A DNA stretch of 64,000 nucleotides from Streptomyces sp. Ncost-T10-10d (GTDB lineage Bacteria; Actinomycetota; Actinomycetes; Streptomycetales; Streptomycetaceae). Each line of letters starts with the position of its first letter. Within the stretch, counting starts at the first letter, position 1. The translations under genes were made by a program, and so were the position numbers. The stretch spans positions 48,014 to 112,013 of the forward strand of contig NZ_FMDF01000152.1 in assembly GCF_900091955.1 (NCBI RefSeq), read 5' to 3'. Positions 33,910 through 42,898 of the stretch are shown one piece after another. Under the pieces are notes generated by a model. That model saw only the letters and a list, made by a program, of their open reading frames with translations. It did no database searches and had not been told where the DNA came from.

Positions 33910-35046
33910 TCAGCGAGTGCCGACCGCGGCTCGCACGGCCCGGCGAGCCATAGCGCAGTCGTCATGCAGCCGGCGCAGCAGCAGCCGCTGCTCCTCGCTC
34001 GACGAGAGCACACCCGGCCGGTCCTGACCGGCTGCCGCGGGCGTCGGCTCCCGCATGGCCCGCTGGACAGCCGTCTCGTACGTACGGATCTCCCGAGTCA
34101 GCACCAGCATCAGGTTCACCAGGAACGCATCCCGCGCCGCAGGCCCCGCAGCCTGCGCCAGCTGGCTGATCTGACGCCGAGCGGCCGGTGCGTCTCCCAG
34201 GACCGCCCAGAGCGTCGCCAGGTCGTAGCCCGGCAGGTACCAGCCCGCGTGTTCCCAGTCCACCAGCACCGGACCCGTGGGCGACAGCAGGATGTTGGAG
34301 AGCAGCGCGTCTCCGTGACAGAACTGCCCCATGCCCTGGCGGCCGCCCGCATGCGCCAGACCGTGCAGCAGCTTCTGCAGATCGCCCAGATCGCGGTCGG
34401 TGAACAGCCCCAGCTCGTGATAGTGGGCGATTCGCGAGGCGTAGTCCAGCGGGGCGTCGAAGAGCCCCGGAGCCGGCCGCCAGGCATTGACCCGGCTGAT
34501 CGCGCCGAGCACGGCTCGTACATCCGCACGGGGTGGCGATTCCGACGGGTGCCGGGTCAGTGCAGCCACCCGGCCGGGCATCCGCTCGATCACCAGAGTG
34601 CAGTTCTCCGGGTCGGCCGCGATGAGCCGAGGCACCCGCACCGGCGGGCGGTGCCGGACGAACGCACGATATGCAGCTATTTCGTGACGGAACCGCTCCG
34701 ACCATGCGGGTGAGTGGTCCAGTAAACACTTGGCGACCGCAGTGGTGCGACCGGTGGAGCCGACCAGGAGCACCGAGCGGCCGCTCCGGCGCAGCACCTG
34801 GACCGGATTGAACTCCGGACAGATCCGGTGCACCGAGGCGATCACCATCCTCAGCTGAGCGCCCTGTGGGCCGGACAGGTCCAGCCGCCCGCTGAGCGGC
34901 GGGCCGCCCAGCCCCGCCGGCCGCCGCGGCCGGACCGTGCCGGGTACCGGCGGAGCGGCATGCGGTGCGAGGTACGGCCCGCCGCCCGCCCCCAGGGGAC
35001 GAAGCGGCCGGGGCGGGGCGGTCACGGAGGACGATGCTGTGTACAT
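33910..35046 (-). CDS. Aminoglycoside phosphotransferase (APH) family kinase-like protein
   Basis: A 378-residue protein with the APH/choline-kinase fold. Visible: ATP-binding Lys region TTAVAKCLLDHSP, hinge CTLVIERMPGR, Brenner motif HGDALLSNILL (catalytic Asp and Mg-binding Asn) and VLVDWEHAGWYLPGYDLATLW. The substrate is unknown; resistance should not be assumed. ATG 35046 is selected (MYTASSSV, GAAGGGAT upstream); a longer frame to 35166 starts before the promoter region shared with nsdA. It is divergent from nsdA. Confidence 0.85.
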   Translation of the reverse strand: MYTASSSVTAPPRPLRPLGAGGGPYLAPHAAPPVPGTVRPRRPAGLGGPPLSGRLDLSGPQGAQLRMVIASVHRICPEFNPVQVLRRSGRSVLLVGSTGRTTAVAKCLLDHSPAWSERFRHEIAAYRAFVRHRPPVRVPRLIAADPENCTLVIERMPGRVAALTRHPSESPPRADVRAVLGAISRVNAWRPAPGLFDAPLDYASRIAHYHELGLFTDRDLGDLQKLLHGLAHAGGRQGMGQFCHGDALLSNILLSPTGPVLVDWEHAGWYLPGYDLATLWAVLGDAPAARRQISQLAQAAGPAARDAFLVNLMLVLTREIRTYETAVQRAMREPTPAAAGQDRPGVLSSSEEQRLLLRRLHDDCAMARRAVRAAVGTR

Positions 35047-35277
35047 GGGCGAGACAGATCCCTTCGTGCGCCGACAAGTTGCGTGCACCGCCCCGGCCGG
35101 CGGCCGTTCGGCACCCTGGGGAGTACCTAGGGCTGCCGGGCGGGGTGGCGCTTTCCTACCTGACACCGGACCGCGGGTAGCAGACCATCTGGCGCACCCT
35201 GGCGAACCCTGGCGAATAGTCGCAAGGCATCTGACAGGGGGTTACTGTCAACACAGCCGAGAACCTGGGGGCTTGAA

Positions 35278-36777
35278 GTGACCGGAGAACCCAACACCCG
35301 CCTGTCCGACCTGTTCGGCCTTGCCGGCTGGTCCAAGGGCGAACTCGCGAGAATGGTGAACCGGCAGGCGGCGGCCATGGGCCATCCGCAGCTGGCCACC
35401 GACACCTCGCGGGTGAGGCGTTGGATCGATATGGGGGAGTCCCCCCGCGATCCCGTGCCCAAAGTGCTGGCTGCCCTGTTCACCGAGCGGCTCGGTCGTG
35501 TCGTGACCATCGAGGACCTCGGGTTCGGCCGACGCGGGCGTGCGGGGAAACAGCGGGAGGTCGGGGAGCAGCACAATCCCGACGGACTGCCGTGGGCGCC
35601 CGAGCGGACGGCAGCGGTCCTCACCGAATTCACGGGAATGGACCTCATGCTCAACCGACGCGGCTTGGTGAGCGCGGGCGCCGCGCTCGCCGCAGGATCG
35701 ACCATCACCGGCCCCATGCACGATTGGCTGCACACCGACCCTGTGCTGGCGGCCGATGCTCCAAGGATCGACGACCCTCTGTACGCGGACCCAGCCGGTT
35801 TCGACCGGTACGAGGCCGCGCCCATCGGGTCGGAGGAGATCGAGGCGCTGGAACGGTCCGTCGAGGTGTTCCGCGCCTGGGACGCGTCCCGGGGCGGGGG
35901 ACTCCAGCGCAAGGCCGTGGTGGGCCAGCTCAACGAGGTGGGCGGCATGCTCGCCTTCCGTCACCCCGAACATCTGCAGCGTCGCCTCTGGGGCGTCGCG
36001 GCCAATCTCGCCGTACTCGCGGGATGGATGTCCCACGACATCGGTCTCGAACCGACCGCTCAGAAGTACTTCGTCATCGCCGCACACGCGGCGCGCGAGG
36101 GCGGCGACCGCCCACGCGCGGGCGAGGCGCTCTCCAGGGCGGCCCGTCAGATGGTCCACCTGGGCCGTCCCGACGACGCCCTGGACCTGATGAAGCTCGC
36201 CAAGTCCGGCTCCGGAGACATGGTGCTGCCGCGAACCCAGGCCATGCTGCACACCATCGAGGCCTGGGCGCAGGCGTCCATGGGTCGCGGACAGGCCATG
36301 CGCCGGACCCTCGGCAAGGCCGAGGAGCTCTTCGTATCGGACAAGAGCGATGTGCCGCCACCCAGTTGGATGCAGTTGTTCGACGAGGCGGATCTGCACG
36401 GCATGCAGGCTCTGGCGTTCCGTACGCTCGCCGAACACGACCCGTCGGTGGCGATCGTGGCTCAGCGCCACGCCAAGCAGGCACTGGAGCTTCGGGCCAA
36501 CGGGCGCCAGCGGTCCAAGATCTTCGACTACATCTCACTGGCCTCGGCGTGCTTCATCGCCGACGATCCGGAGCAGGCCGACCGCTACGCGCGGCTCGCC
36601 CTGGTGACGATGGGGGAGACCTCCTCGCACCGTACCTGGGACCGGCTGCGCGAGATGTACCGGCTGACGGGCCGGTTCGCGGGCTACGCGAAGATCGAGG
36701 ACCTGCGCGAGGAGATCAAGCTGGCCCTGCCGCAGAGCTCCATCATCAAGCAGCCAAGGCGCTCGTCGGAGATCTGA
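35278..36777 (+). CDS. nsdA: NsdA-type negative regulator of differentiation and antibiotic production
   Basis: A 499-residue protein very like Streptomyces NsdA: N-terminal helix-turn-helix-like region LSDLFGLAGWSKGELARMVNRQAA...DTSRVRRWIDMGESPRDPVPKVLAALFTERLGR, the conserved TGMDLMLNRRGLVSAGAALAAGS segment, and a long C-terminal array of TPR-like helices (GRGQAMRRTLGKAEELF, ADRYARLALVTMGETSSHRTWDRLREMYRLTGR). NsdA represses sporulation and antibiotic synthesis in S. coelicolor. GTG 35278 with GGGGG 8 nt upstream. No DNA target can be read. Confidence 0.88.
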   Translation: MTGEPNTRLSDLFGLAGWSKGELARMVNRQAAAMGHPQLATDTSRVRRWIDMGESPRDPVPKVLAALFTERLGRVVTIEDLGFGRRGRAGKQREVGEQHNPDGLPWAPERTAAVLTEFTGMDLMLNRRGLVSAGAALAAGSTITGPMHDWLHTDPVLAADAPRIDDPLYADPAGFDRYEAAPIGSEEIEALERSVEVFRAWDASRGGGLQRKAVVGQLNEVGGMLAFRHPEHLQRRLWGVAANLAVLAGWMSHDIGLEPTAQKYFVIAAHAAREGGDRPRAGEALSRAARQMVHLGRPDDALDLMKLAKSGSGDMVLPRTQAMLHTIEAWAQASMGRGQAMRRTLGKAEELFVSDKSDVPPPSWMQLFDEADLHGMQALAFRTLAEHDPSVAIVAQRHAKQALELRANGRQRSKIFDYISLASACFIADDPEQADRYARLALVTMGETSSHRTWDRLREMYRLTGRFAGYAKIEDLREEIKLALPQSSIIKQPRRSSEI

Positions 36778-36940
36778 CATGCGGGTGCCGCAGTAAGGAA
36801 ACCCGGCTATCGACTGTCCGACCGACCACCGTCCGGCCATCGGCTGTCCGAGCACCGCACCCGTAGGCGGTTCGCCTTTCTGTGTACCGTGCCGTGTCCG
36901 GCGATCCACGAGTCCGTGTCTCCGCGCGCGTCCCCGTGCC

Positions 36941-38386
36941 CTACGCCCCGATGCGGGCGATCAGCACGCAGGCGTCGTCCAGGCGCTCGGTGCCACCGAA
37001 CTCCGCGACGACCGTCCGTACGCACTCCTGTGCCGTACGGGCCTGCGCGAAGTGCGGTGCGAGGGCAAGCAGCGCGTCCGGGCCCGCACCCCGGTCGCTG
37101 TGACGGTTCAGCCCGTCGGTGTGCAGTATCAGCACATCACCGGGCAGCAGGTGTACTTCGTCCTGCTCGTACGCGATCCCGGCAGCCGCGCCGAGCAGGA
37201 CGCCGTCCGGTGGCGGCAGTGGGCGCCCCTCTCCGTTGCGGAACAGCAGCGGTGCGGGGTGCCCCGCCTGTGACCAGGCGAGGGTGCCGGTGGTCGGGTC
37301 GAAACGGCAGCACACCGCACTGCCGAGAGCGGGCTGGACGGAGGATTCCAGTAACTGATTGAGATGCCCCATGAGGGCCCCGGGCTCGATGCCGGCCACG
37401 GCCATCCCGCGCAGCGCGCCCAGCAGCATCGCCATGGCCGACGTGGCCTGGATGCCGTGGCCGGTCAGATCGCCGACCGTGAGGACGGTCCTGCCGTCCG
37501 GCAGTTCCAGCGCGTCGTACCAGTCACCGCCGATCAGGGCAGTCGACTCCGACGGAAGGTAGTGCGCCGCAATGTCCAGCGCGCCCGCTCCCTGCGAAGG
37601 AAGCCGCAGCGAGCCCCGCCACGGGGGAAGCACGGCCTCCTGAAGCTCGACCGCCATCCGGTGCTCGGTCCGCGCCATGTGCTGCCGACGGCGTAGCGAG
37701 TCATGGGTCGTGCGCACCACTTGCTGGCTGCGGCGAAGTTCGCTGACATCACGCAGAACCGCCCACATGGAGGCCGTGCACCCGTCCGCGTCGAGGACGG
37801 GCTCGCCCATCATGTGGAGCGTGCGCATCCGGCCGTCGGTCCGCAGGATGCGGAATTCGCCGTCTATCGGCTTTCCGTCGACCAGACAGTCGGTAACCAG
37901 CGCGGTGAGCAGTGGCTGGTCCTCGGAAAGAAGCATGGACGGGAGGTCGTCCAGCGAGAGAGGTCCCGCATCGGGAGACCTGCCGAAGATCTGGAACAGC
38001 TCCTCGGACCAGGCGACCTCGTCGGTCAGCAGATTCCACTCGGCGCTGCCCACCCGGCCGACCAGCGAACCGGGCCGCGGCTCGTCGAAGGTCTCCTCCG
38101 CGGCGTCCTGCGTCGACGTCCCCGTGGGCTGTTCCGGGGTCCCCGGCGCAAGGCCTTCCCGGAGCTGTCCCAGCTGCGCGCCGAGATCGTCGAGGTGGTG
38201 TACCGCCAGATCACAGAGTGCGCGTTGCCAGCGCATCTCATGGTCTTCCTCGTCGATCAGCACCGCGTCCCGCCGCACGGCATCCACGTCGCCACGCAAC
38301 CGACGGGTCCGGTTGATCAGCGCATCGACGGCATCGCGCTCGGGTGGCTGTGGGGCGGGGCGGTCCGCGGACAGATGGGACGGCAT
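36941..38386 (-). CDS. PAS-domain SpoIIE/PP2C-type serine phosphatase
   Basis: A 481-residue protein. The N-terminal ~100 residues are helical. A PAS domain follows (~115-235; AEWNLLTDEVAWSEELFQIFGRSPD, GEFRILRTDGRMRTLHMMGEPV). The C-terminal SpoIIE/RsbU phosphatase (~260-480) has metal-binding motifs ALIGGDWYDALELPDGRTVLTVGDLTGHG and DVLILHTDGLNRHSD, and ends RLDDACVLIARIG. It probably dephosphorylates an anti-sigma antagonist in response to a signal sensed by PAS. ATG 38386 has GGAG 7 nt upstream; the longer frame to 38509 is not used. Confidence 0.9.
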   Translation of the reverse strand: MPSHLSADRPAPQPPERDAVDALINRTRRLRGDVDAVRRDAVLIDEEDHEMRWQRALCDLAVHHLDDLGAQLGQLREGLAPGTPEQPTGTSTQDAAEETFDEPRPGSLVGRVGSAEWNLLTDEVAWSEELFQIFGRSPDAGPLSLDDLPSMLLSEDQPLLTALVTDCLVDGKPIDGEFRILRTDGRMRTLHMMGEPVLDADGCTASMWAVLRDVSELRRSQQVVRTTHDSLRRRQHMARTEHRMAVELQEAVLPPWRGSLRLPSQGAGALDIAAHYLPSESTALIGGDWYDALELPDGRTVLTVGDLTGHGIQATSAMAMLLGALRGMAVAGIEPGALMGHLNQLLESSVQPALGSAVCCRFDPTTGTLAWSQAGHPAPLLFRNGEGRPLPPPDGVLLGAAAGIAYEQDEVHLLPGDVLILHTDGLNRHSDRGAGPDALLALAPHFAQARTAQECVRTVVAEFGGTERLDDACVLIARIGA

Positions 38387-38799
38387 CTCGTACTCCGATA
38401 CAGGCGCGGCACGACCAGGTCTGAAAGGTGGACCGTAGACGACTGTCGCACAGGCCGCGGGACCCCGTAAGGGATTTGGCAACACTCGATGGGTTGTTGC
38501 TTCTGGCATATGTCACAGGCTGCGCCGGGCGTTGCCCCGTCGAACAGTGGTGCTGTAGACGGAAGTTGACGCAAGTCGTCCGGCGCGCGCGGATGGTTGT
38601 GCTCCCGCGCTCGCCGTTCCGCGGGCGGCGCGCTCAACCGGAACGGGGCATATGCGAAGGGGCTCGCCGTGGCGGGGGTTTCCACGCGATTTGTGGGCGG
38701 GAATGTGGCTGGACCCTCACGCGTTCCACCATCAGAACGAAAACGATACCCATTCCCATACGGTAGGAATGGGGTCGACGCAAGAGAGTGGAGGCGTCC
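38387..38799. other. Divergent intergenic region, phosphatase / rpmG
   Basis: 413 bp with no supported gene. It holds the phosphatase promoter on the left and the candidate Zur site on the right. Confidence 0.6.
38737..38758. promoter_or_regulatory. Candidate Zur operator
   Basis: ACGAAAACGATACCCATTCC, in an AT-richer patch 42-63 bp upstream of the rpmG ATG, resembles actinobacterial Zur sites (GAAAACG-like half followed by CATT-like half). Placement before zinc-free ribosomal protein genes fits known Zur regulons. The right half is imperfect. Confidence 0.5.
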
Positions 38800-38964
38800 A
38801 TGGCGCGCAGTGAGACCCGTCCCGTCGTGACGCTCCGGTCGACGGCCGGAACGGGACAGAGCTACGTGACGCGCAAGAATCGCCGGAACAATCCCGACCG
38901 GCTGGTCCTGCGCAAGTTCGACCCCGTCGTGGGGCAGCACGTCCTCTTCCGCGAGGAACGCTGA
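38800..38964 (+). CDS. rpmG: Ribosomal protein L33, zinc-independent paralogue
   Basis: A 54-residue L33: core RSTAGTGQSYVTRKNRRNNP and LVLRKFDPVVGQHVLFREE. The two CxxC zinc-ribbon pairs of the zinc form are absent (C- type). Such paralogues replace zinc L33 during zinc starvation. GGAGG lies 5 nt upstream of ATG 38800. The gene is 61 bp before the zinc-free L31 gene and under the candidate Zur site. Confidence 0.95.
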   Translation: MARSETRPVVTLRSTAGTGQSYVTRKNRRNNPDRLVLRKFDPVVGQHVLFREER

Positions 38965-39025
38965 CCGCCGCACCCGCGTCGGACACCTGATCCCGCCCCC
39001 CTGTAGTGGCAAGGAAGGAACGCCC

Positions 39026-39286
39026 ATGAAGTCACGTATTCACCCCGTTTCCCGTCCGGTGGTCTTCCGTGACCGCGCGGCGGGGGTCGCCTTCCTGACC
39101 CGTTCGACCGCGGACGCGGATGAGCGGGTGACGTGGGAGGACGGCCGGAGCTATCCCGTCATCGACGTGGAGACCTCGTCGGCGAGTCACCCGTTCTACA
39201 CCGGGGCCAAGCAGGTACTGGATACGGCCGGCCGCATCGAACAGTTCGACCGCCGCTATGGCGGTCAGGCACCTGCCGGCAGCTGA
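39026..39286 (+). CDS. rpmE2: Ribosomal protein L31 type B, zinc-independent
   Basis: An 86-residue type B L31: MKSRIHPVSRPVVFRDRAAG, FLTRSTADADERVTWEDGRSYP, VETSSASHPFYTGAKQV, RIEQFDRRYG. It lacks the CxxC of the zinc-binding form. AAGGAAGGAACGCCC precedes the ATG. With the upstream L33 it forms a zinc-sparing ribosome module. It is probably induced by zinc limitation and linked to sporulation in Streptomyces by known biology. Confidence 0.95.
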   Translation: MKSRIHPVSRPVVFRDRAAGVAFLTRSTADADERVTWEDGRSYPVIDVETSSASHPFYTGAKQVLDTAGRIEQFDRRYGGQAPAGS

Positions 39287-39414
39287 TCCGTACCCGGAAG
39301 GCCCGATTCCGTGCCGTGAATCACAGTCCGTGGTGCGGATTCTCGGGAACAGGGTGCGATGGTTTATCGTTCACCTATATGTGGATGGCGTGCATCGCAC
39401 CCACACGTGAGCCG

Positions 39415-39450
39415 CCCCGGCTGGATTCCCCCGATCCGGCCGGGGCTTTC
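39415..39450. terminator. Hairpin terminator, rpmE2 / YoaK convergent
   Basis: Arms CCCCGGCTGGAT (39415-39426) and ATCCGGCCGGGG (39434-39445), one mismatch, 7-nt loop, then CTTTCCTTT. It lies between the two convergent stops. Confidence 0.75.
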
Positions 39451-39473
39451 CTTTACCCCGTGGGTGGGCGCGG

Positions 39474-40130
39474 TCAGCCACGGGAGAGCCTCCTGCGCAC
39501 CGACTCGATCAGCAGCGCACCCGCTGCGGGGGCCACGGCCACCGTCGCTGCGGCACCCGGCCAGAACCGTACCGCCAGCGCGGTCACTGCCGCCCCTGCC
39601 ACGACCGCGAGCAGCCGGCCGGCCACCCAGCCGTCGTCCTGGTTGCGCGACCGCAGCGTCACGCGGCTGACGAGGGACGTGAGCGTGCCTGTGAAGTAAT
39701 TGGTGGGCGTCGCGCGGATACGGCCCTGAATCCCCATGGCCGCAGCAATGAGGACCAGCAGCCCCAGCCGGTCCCCGCCGGAGGTGATCAGGTCCAGCGC
39801 CCACAGCACAGCCGCCGCCGCCAGCAGTGCCACCTCGATCAGCAGCATCACCGGCAGAGGCCACCGCAGCCGCTCGCTCATCCACGCACCACACATGACC
39901 CCGAAGCCGTACGAAACGAGTGCAGTGATCACGCGCAGGGCCACCCCGTGCTCCCCGACACCGGCGGCGGAAGCGCCCAGCAGCACCAGATTCCCGGTCA
40001 TCACACCGGCGAAGACCTGACCGACACAGATGAAGACGAACGCGTCGGCAGCCCCGGAAGCGGCCGACAGGAGCAGCAGGGCCCATTGGCCCCGTGGATC
40101 GCATCCGGTGAGGAGGGTAGGAGTAGACAC
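39474..40130 (-). CDS. YoaK (DUF1275) family membrane protein
   Basis: A 218-residue integral membrane protein with ~6 hydrophobic segments. Family motifs: SAASGAADAFVFICVGQVFAGVMTGNLVLLG near the N-terminus and GIQGRIRATPTNYFTGTLTSLVSRV in the middle. DUF1275 proteins are widespread, of unproven transport function. ATG 40130; it is divergent from the tyrosine phosphatase gene and convergent with rpmE2. No operon partner is seen. Confidence 0.88.
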   Translation of the reverse strand: MSTPTLLTGCDPRGQWALLLLSAASGAADAFVFICVGQVFAGVMTGNLVLLGASAAGVGEHGVALRVITALVSYGFGVMCGAWMSERLRWPLPVMLLIEVALLAAAAVLWALDLITSGGDRLGLLVLIAAAMGIQGRIRATPTNYFTGTLTSLVSRVTLRSRNQDDGWVAGRLLAVVAGAAVTALAVRFWPGAAATVAVAPAAGALLIESVRRRLSRG

Positions 40131-40258
40131 GCCTGCATTCTCGGCTCAGTCCCTCCGAAGGCGCCTGCTCGCAGCCGGTACGGCGCGGCGGGCCGGTCGA
40201 GGCCGAGCACCGGCATCGCGCTGTCGTGCACGGTGACGTGACCTTAAGGTTCTGCATT

Positions 40259-41038
40259 GTGAACAGACATATAGCGTTCGAACGACTGCACAACTTCCGT
40301 GATGTGGGCGGATATCAGGGGGACGGCGGCCGCCCGGTGCGCTGGGGGAGGCTTTACCGGTCCGACTCGCTGGGCAAGCTCCGGGGCGAGGACTGGGACC
40401 GTTTCCTGACCCTCGGCGTCCGCACGGTCATCGACCTGCGTTACGACTGGGAGATCACAGCCAAAGGGCGAGTGCCCGACGCACCGGGAATGCGCTACCA
40501 CCACCTCAGCATCGAGCACCGGCCCTACGACCAGGCGGCACTGGGCCCGGATGTGGAGACCGGACGCTTCCTGGCGGACCGGTACGCGGAGGTCGCCCAC
40601 GACGGAGTTACCGAGCTTCGCCGCGCCCTGGACGTAATCGCGGCCGAGGACAGCGGACCCGTCGTCTTCCATTGCGCCTCGGGCAAGGACCGCACCGGGC
40701 TGCTCGCCGCACTCGTTCTGTCCCTGCTCGGTGTGGCCGAGGACGACATCGTCGCCGACTTCACCCTCACCGGGCTCGCCACCGAACGGCTCCTGGCCGA
40801 CTGGCGGGCGGACCACGCCGACCAGGACCCGGTCTGGCCCGGTTACGGCCGGGCACCCGCCGACGTCATGCGGTTCTTCCTGGCGGATCTCGCCGCGACC
40901 CACGGCTCCGTCCGCAACTACACCGCCGAACTCCTGGGTGTTGACGAGGAATTGGTGGCTGCGCTGCGCAGAAACCTCCTCGAACCCGCGAGGGAGGGCC
41001 GGTCGGCCGCACGCGGCACGACTGTCGGGAGCGCCTGA
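40259..41038 (+). CDS. Tyrosine-specific protein phosphatase (PTP/DSP-like)
   Basis: A 259-residue phosphatase. The P-loop HCASGKDRTG (Cys nucleophile, Arg) is intact. The N-terminal FERLHNFRDVGGYQGDGGRPVRWGRLYRSDSLG and TVIDLRYDWE match the MptpB/Siw14-like class that accepts phosphotyrosine and sometimes phosphoinositides. Start GTG 40259 is preferred (homology begins there, AAGG upstream); an ATG at 40226 would add 11 residues. Single gene. Confidence 0.88.
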   Translation: MNRHIAFERLHNFRDVGGYQGDGGRPVRWGRLYRSDSLGKLRGEDWDRFLTLGVRTVIDLRYDWEITAKGRVPDAPGMRYHHLSIEHRPYDQAALGPDVETGRFLADRYAEVAHDGVTELRRALDVIAAEDSGPVVFHCASGKDRTGLLAALVLSLLGVAEDDIVADFTLTGLATERLLADWRADHADQDPVWPGYGRAPADVMRFFLADLAATHGSVRNYTAELLGVDEELVAALRRNLLEPAREGRSAARGTTVGSA

Positions 41039-41423
41039 GCCTGCGCGTGCGGGTCAGTGGAAGCGATTCTCGTGGGATCTGCTCACCGGCCTGCTCGCGT
41101 GTCTGCCCTCCAACAGGACAGCCGGCCCGGGTTACGAGCTGCCCTCCACAGGAGCTCCTGGACCTGGGCCGGGACACCCGATCGGCCCGCGGCCGGTTGC
41201 AGGCCGCTCCCCTCCGGCCCGACGTGAGGTGACGCAGTATGCGTCGACGGCGTACGGATCACTCGCCGACGAGCGGGGCGGGGAAGGGGCTGCTCGTTCT
41301 GTTCCTGGGCTCGGAGTGGCCGTCGGCATCACCACATCAACCGCGACCAGCTGGTCGACGGAGCCCACGGGCGGCAGGTGAAAACCCTGTCCCGATCCGG
41401 CGCGCACAAGGCAAGATCATGGG
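41039..41423. other. Gene-free stretch
   Basis: 385 bp between the phosphatase and DinB genes. Open frames here have no family resemblance and no ribosome-binding site. Nothing is called. Confidence 0.5.
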
Positions 41424-41939
41424 ATGACATGGACAGCACCTGATGTGAAACGCATACCTGGTTCACTCGTGGCCGGTGAGCGGGAGATGCTCACGGGCTA
41501 TCTCGCCTGGTTCCGCAGCACCCTGTTGCACAAGTGCGCCGGCCTGAACGGGGCGCAGCTCGCCGAACAGACGGTATCGCCGTCGCATCTCACGCTTCTC
41601 GGACTGATCCGCCATATGGCGAAGGTTGAACGTGTCTGGTTCCGGGAGCGGTTCGCCGGCCAGATACTCGACCCCATGTACGACCCCGAGAAGGGCAAGG
41701 ACGCGGACTTCGAGGACCTGGACCCGGCCCGCGCCGCCGAGGACTACGCGCGCCTCGTCGAGGAATGCCGACTGGCGGACGAGATCGTTGCCGATGCCTC
41801 GTTGGACGACACCTTCACCCATGCCGACGAGGTGTACTCACTGCGCCTGGTCCACGTCCACATGATCTCGGAATACGCGCGCCACATCGGCCACGCCGAC
41901 CTGTTGCGCGAACGGATCGACGGTGTGACGGGGGGCTGA
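41424..41939 (+). CDS. DinB family protein (DUF664-like)
   Basis: A 171-residue four-helix-bundle protein: EREMLTGYLAWFRSTLLHKCAGLNGAQLAEQTVSPSHLTLLGLIRHMAKVERVWFRERFAG. The His residues in IRHMAKVE and the later SEYARHIGHADLLRERIDG are the usual metal-binding triad of DinB/YfiT proteins. Related enzymes are thiol S-transferases using mycothiol (inference for this class in actinobacteria). ATG 41424; monocistronic. Confidence 0.88.
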   Translation: MTWTAPDVKRIPGSLVAGEREMLTGYLAWFRSTLLHKCAGLNGAQLAEQTVSPSHLTLLGLIRHMAKVERVWFRERFAGQILDPMYDPEKGKDADFEDLDPARAAEDYARLVEECRLADEIVADASLDDTFTHADEVYSLRLVHVHMISEYARHIGHADLLRERIDGVTGG

Positions 41940-42236
41940 TGCGCCACTGAGAGAGGCCCGGCCCGGTAGCTGCCCAGACGCCGGGGCAGTCCGGCCCGGG
42001 GCCGGCGGTACACGGTCCCGGTGCCGGGTCGAGCAGCGCGATGTCCGCCGCGAGGGCGGCGAAACGATCCGTACCGGCTCCGGCCGCCGCAACGCGACGA
42101 CGCAGGGCGAGCCGCGGGACGAACATGGATCGCCATTTTTTTCAGGCGCCGTGATTCCGGCACGCGAGGCCGGAGGGTGCGCCGTCCACCGACGTAACAA
42201 CGGACACGCGGTGGGATGGGAGCGATCTGGTACCGG

Positions 42237-42815
42237 CTAGGCATCGTCGTCCTCCACTGCAACAGCCTGCCGTCGGCGCAGGAGAGCCGCGATCCGGAGG
42301 CACCAGTCCCTGTTCTCCTCCTCGAAGGCGAGGCCGCGCAGACAGGTCAGGTACGGTCCGACTCGCTCGCCCCTGAGCAGAAACTCGTCCTCGTCCATCT
42401 CGCCGCGCAGTTGCCGCAGCAGGTTGCCGAAGAGCTCGACCTTGGCCGAGGCGGCGGCCGCCCGCTCGTCCAGCTGAGCGATGACCGGACCGCTTCCGAC
42501 GTGATCGGCGGCCTGGACCTTGACGACCAGGTCATCGCGGATGAATCCAGGCTTCGCGCTGGCCGCGGCGAATTGCTCCAGCTCGGCCATCCCGGCGTCG
42601 GTGACATGGAACAGCCGCTTGTTGGGCCGGGTCTCCTGCACCACTTGCCGGCCCGCGACCAGTCCGTCCTTCTCCAGCCTGGCCAGTTCGGCGTACAGCT
42701 GCTGTGGCAGCGCGTGCCAGAAGTTCGCCACGCCGACATCGAACGCCTTGGCCAGCTGATACCCGCTGTACTCCCCGTCCAGCAGTGCCGCCAGCACCGC
42801 ATGCCGCAGGGCCAT
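42237..42815 (-). CDS. PadR-family transcriptional regulator
   Basis: A 192-residue regulator: MALRHAVLAALLDGEYSGYQLAKAFDVGVANFWHALPQQLYAELARLEKDGLVAGRQV is the PadR winged helix, followed by a C-terminal coiled-coil dimerisation segment with a helical Vir-type tail. GAAGGGGG lies upstream of ATG 42815; the longer frame to 42962 runs into the divergent gene. It is divergent from a SnoaL-like gene with only 83 bp between them, containing an inverted repeat, so it probably represses that gene and itself. Confidence 0.9.
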   Translation of the reverse strand: MALRHAVLAALLDGEYSGYQLAKAFDVGVANFWHALPQQLYAELARLEKDGLVAGRQVVQETRPNKRLFHVTDAGMAELEQFAAASAKPGFIRDDLVVKVQAADHVGSGPVIAQLDERAAAASAKVELFGNLLRQLRGEMDEDEFLLRGERVGPYLTCLRGLAFEEENRDWCLRIAALLRRRQAVAVEDDDA

Positions 42816-42854
42816 GGCCCGACCCCCTTCCCTTTCGCTTTCTGCCTCTTCATG

Positions 42855-42890
42855 ATACTCATAAAAGTGATTAGTCAGATTCTTGAGTAT
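42855..42890. promoter_or_regulatory. Inverted repeat operator candidate for the PadR regulator
   Basis: Arms ATACTCA (42855-42861) and TGAGTAT (42884-42890), perfect, spaced by 22 bp in an AT-rich region. The inner TGATTAGTCA (42868-42877) is itself nearly palindromic. It occupies the short divergent promoter region, immediately before GGAGG of the SnoaL-like gene. Confidence 0.6.
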
Positions 42891-42898
42891 GGAGGCTG

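Noticed and set aside
42868..42877. TGATTAGTCA as an AP-1/GlnR-like site on its own
   Set aside because: Too short and imperfect; better explained as the core of the larger PadR-region dyad.
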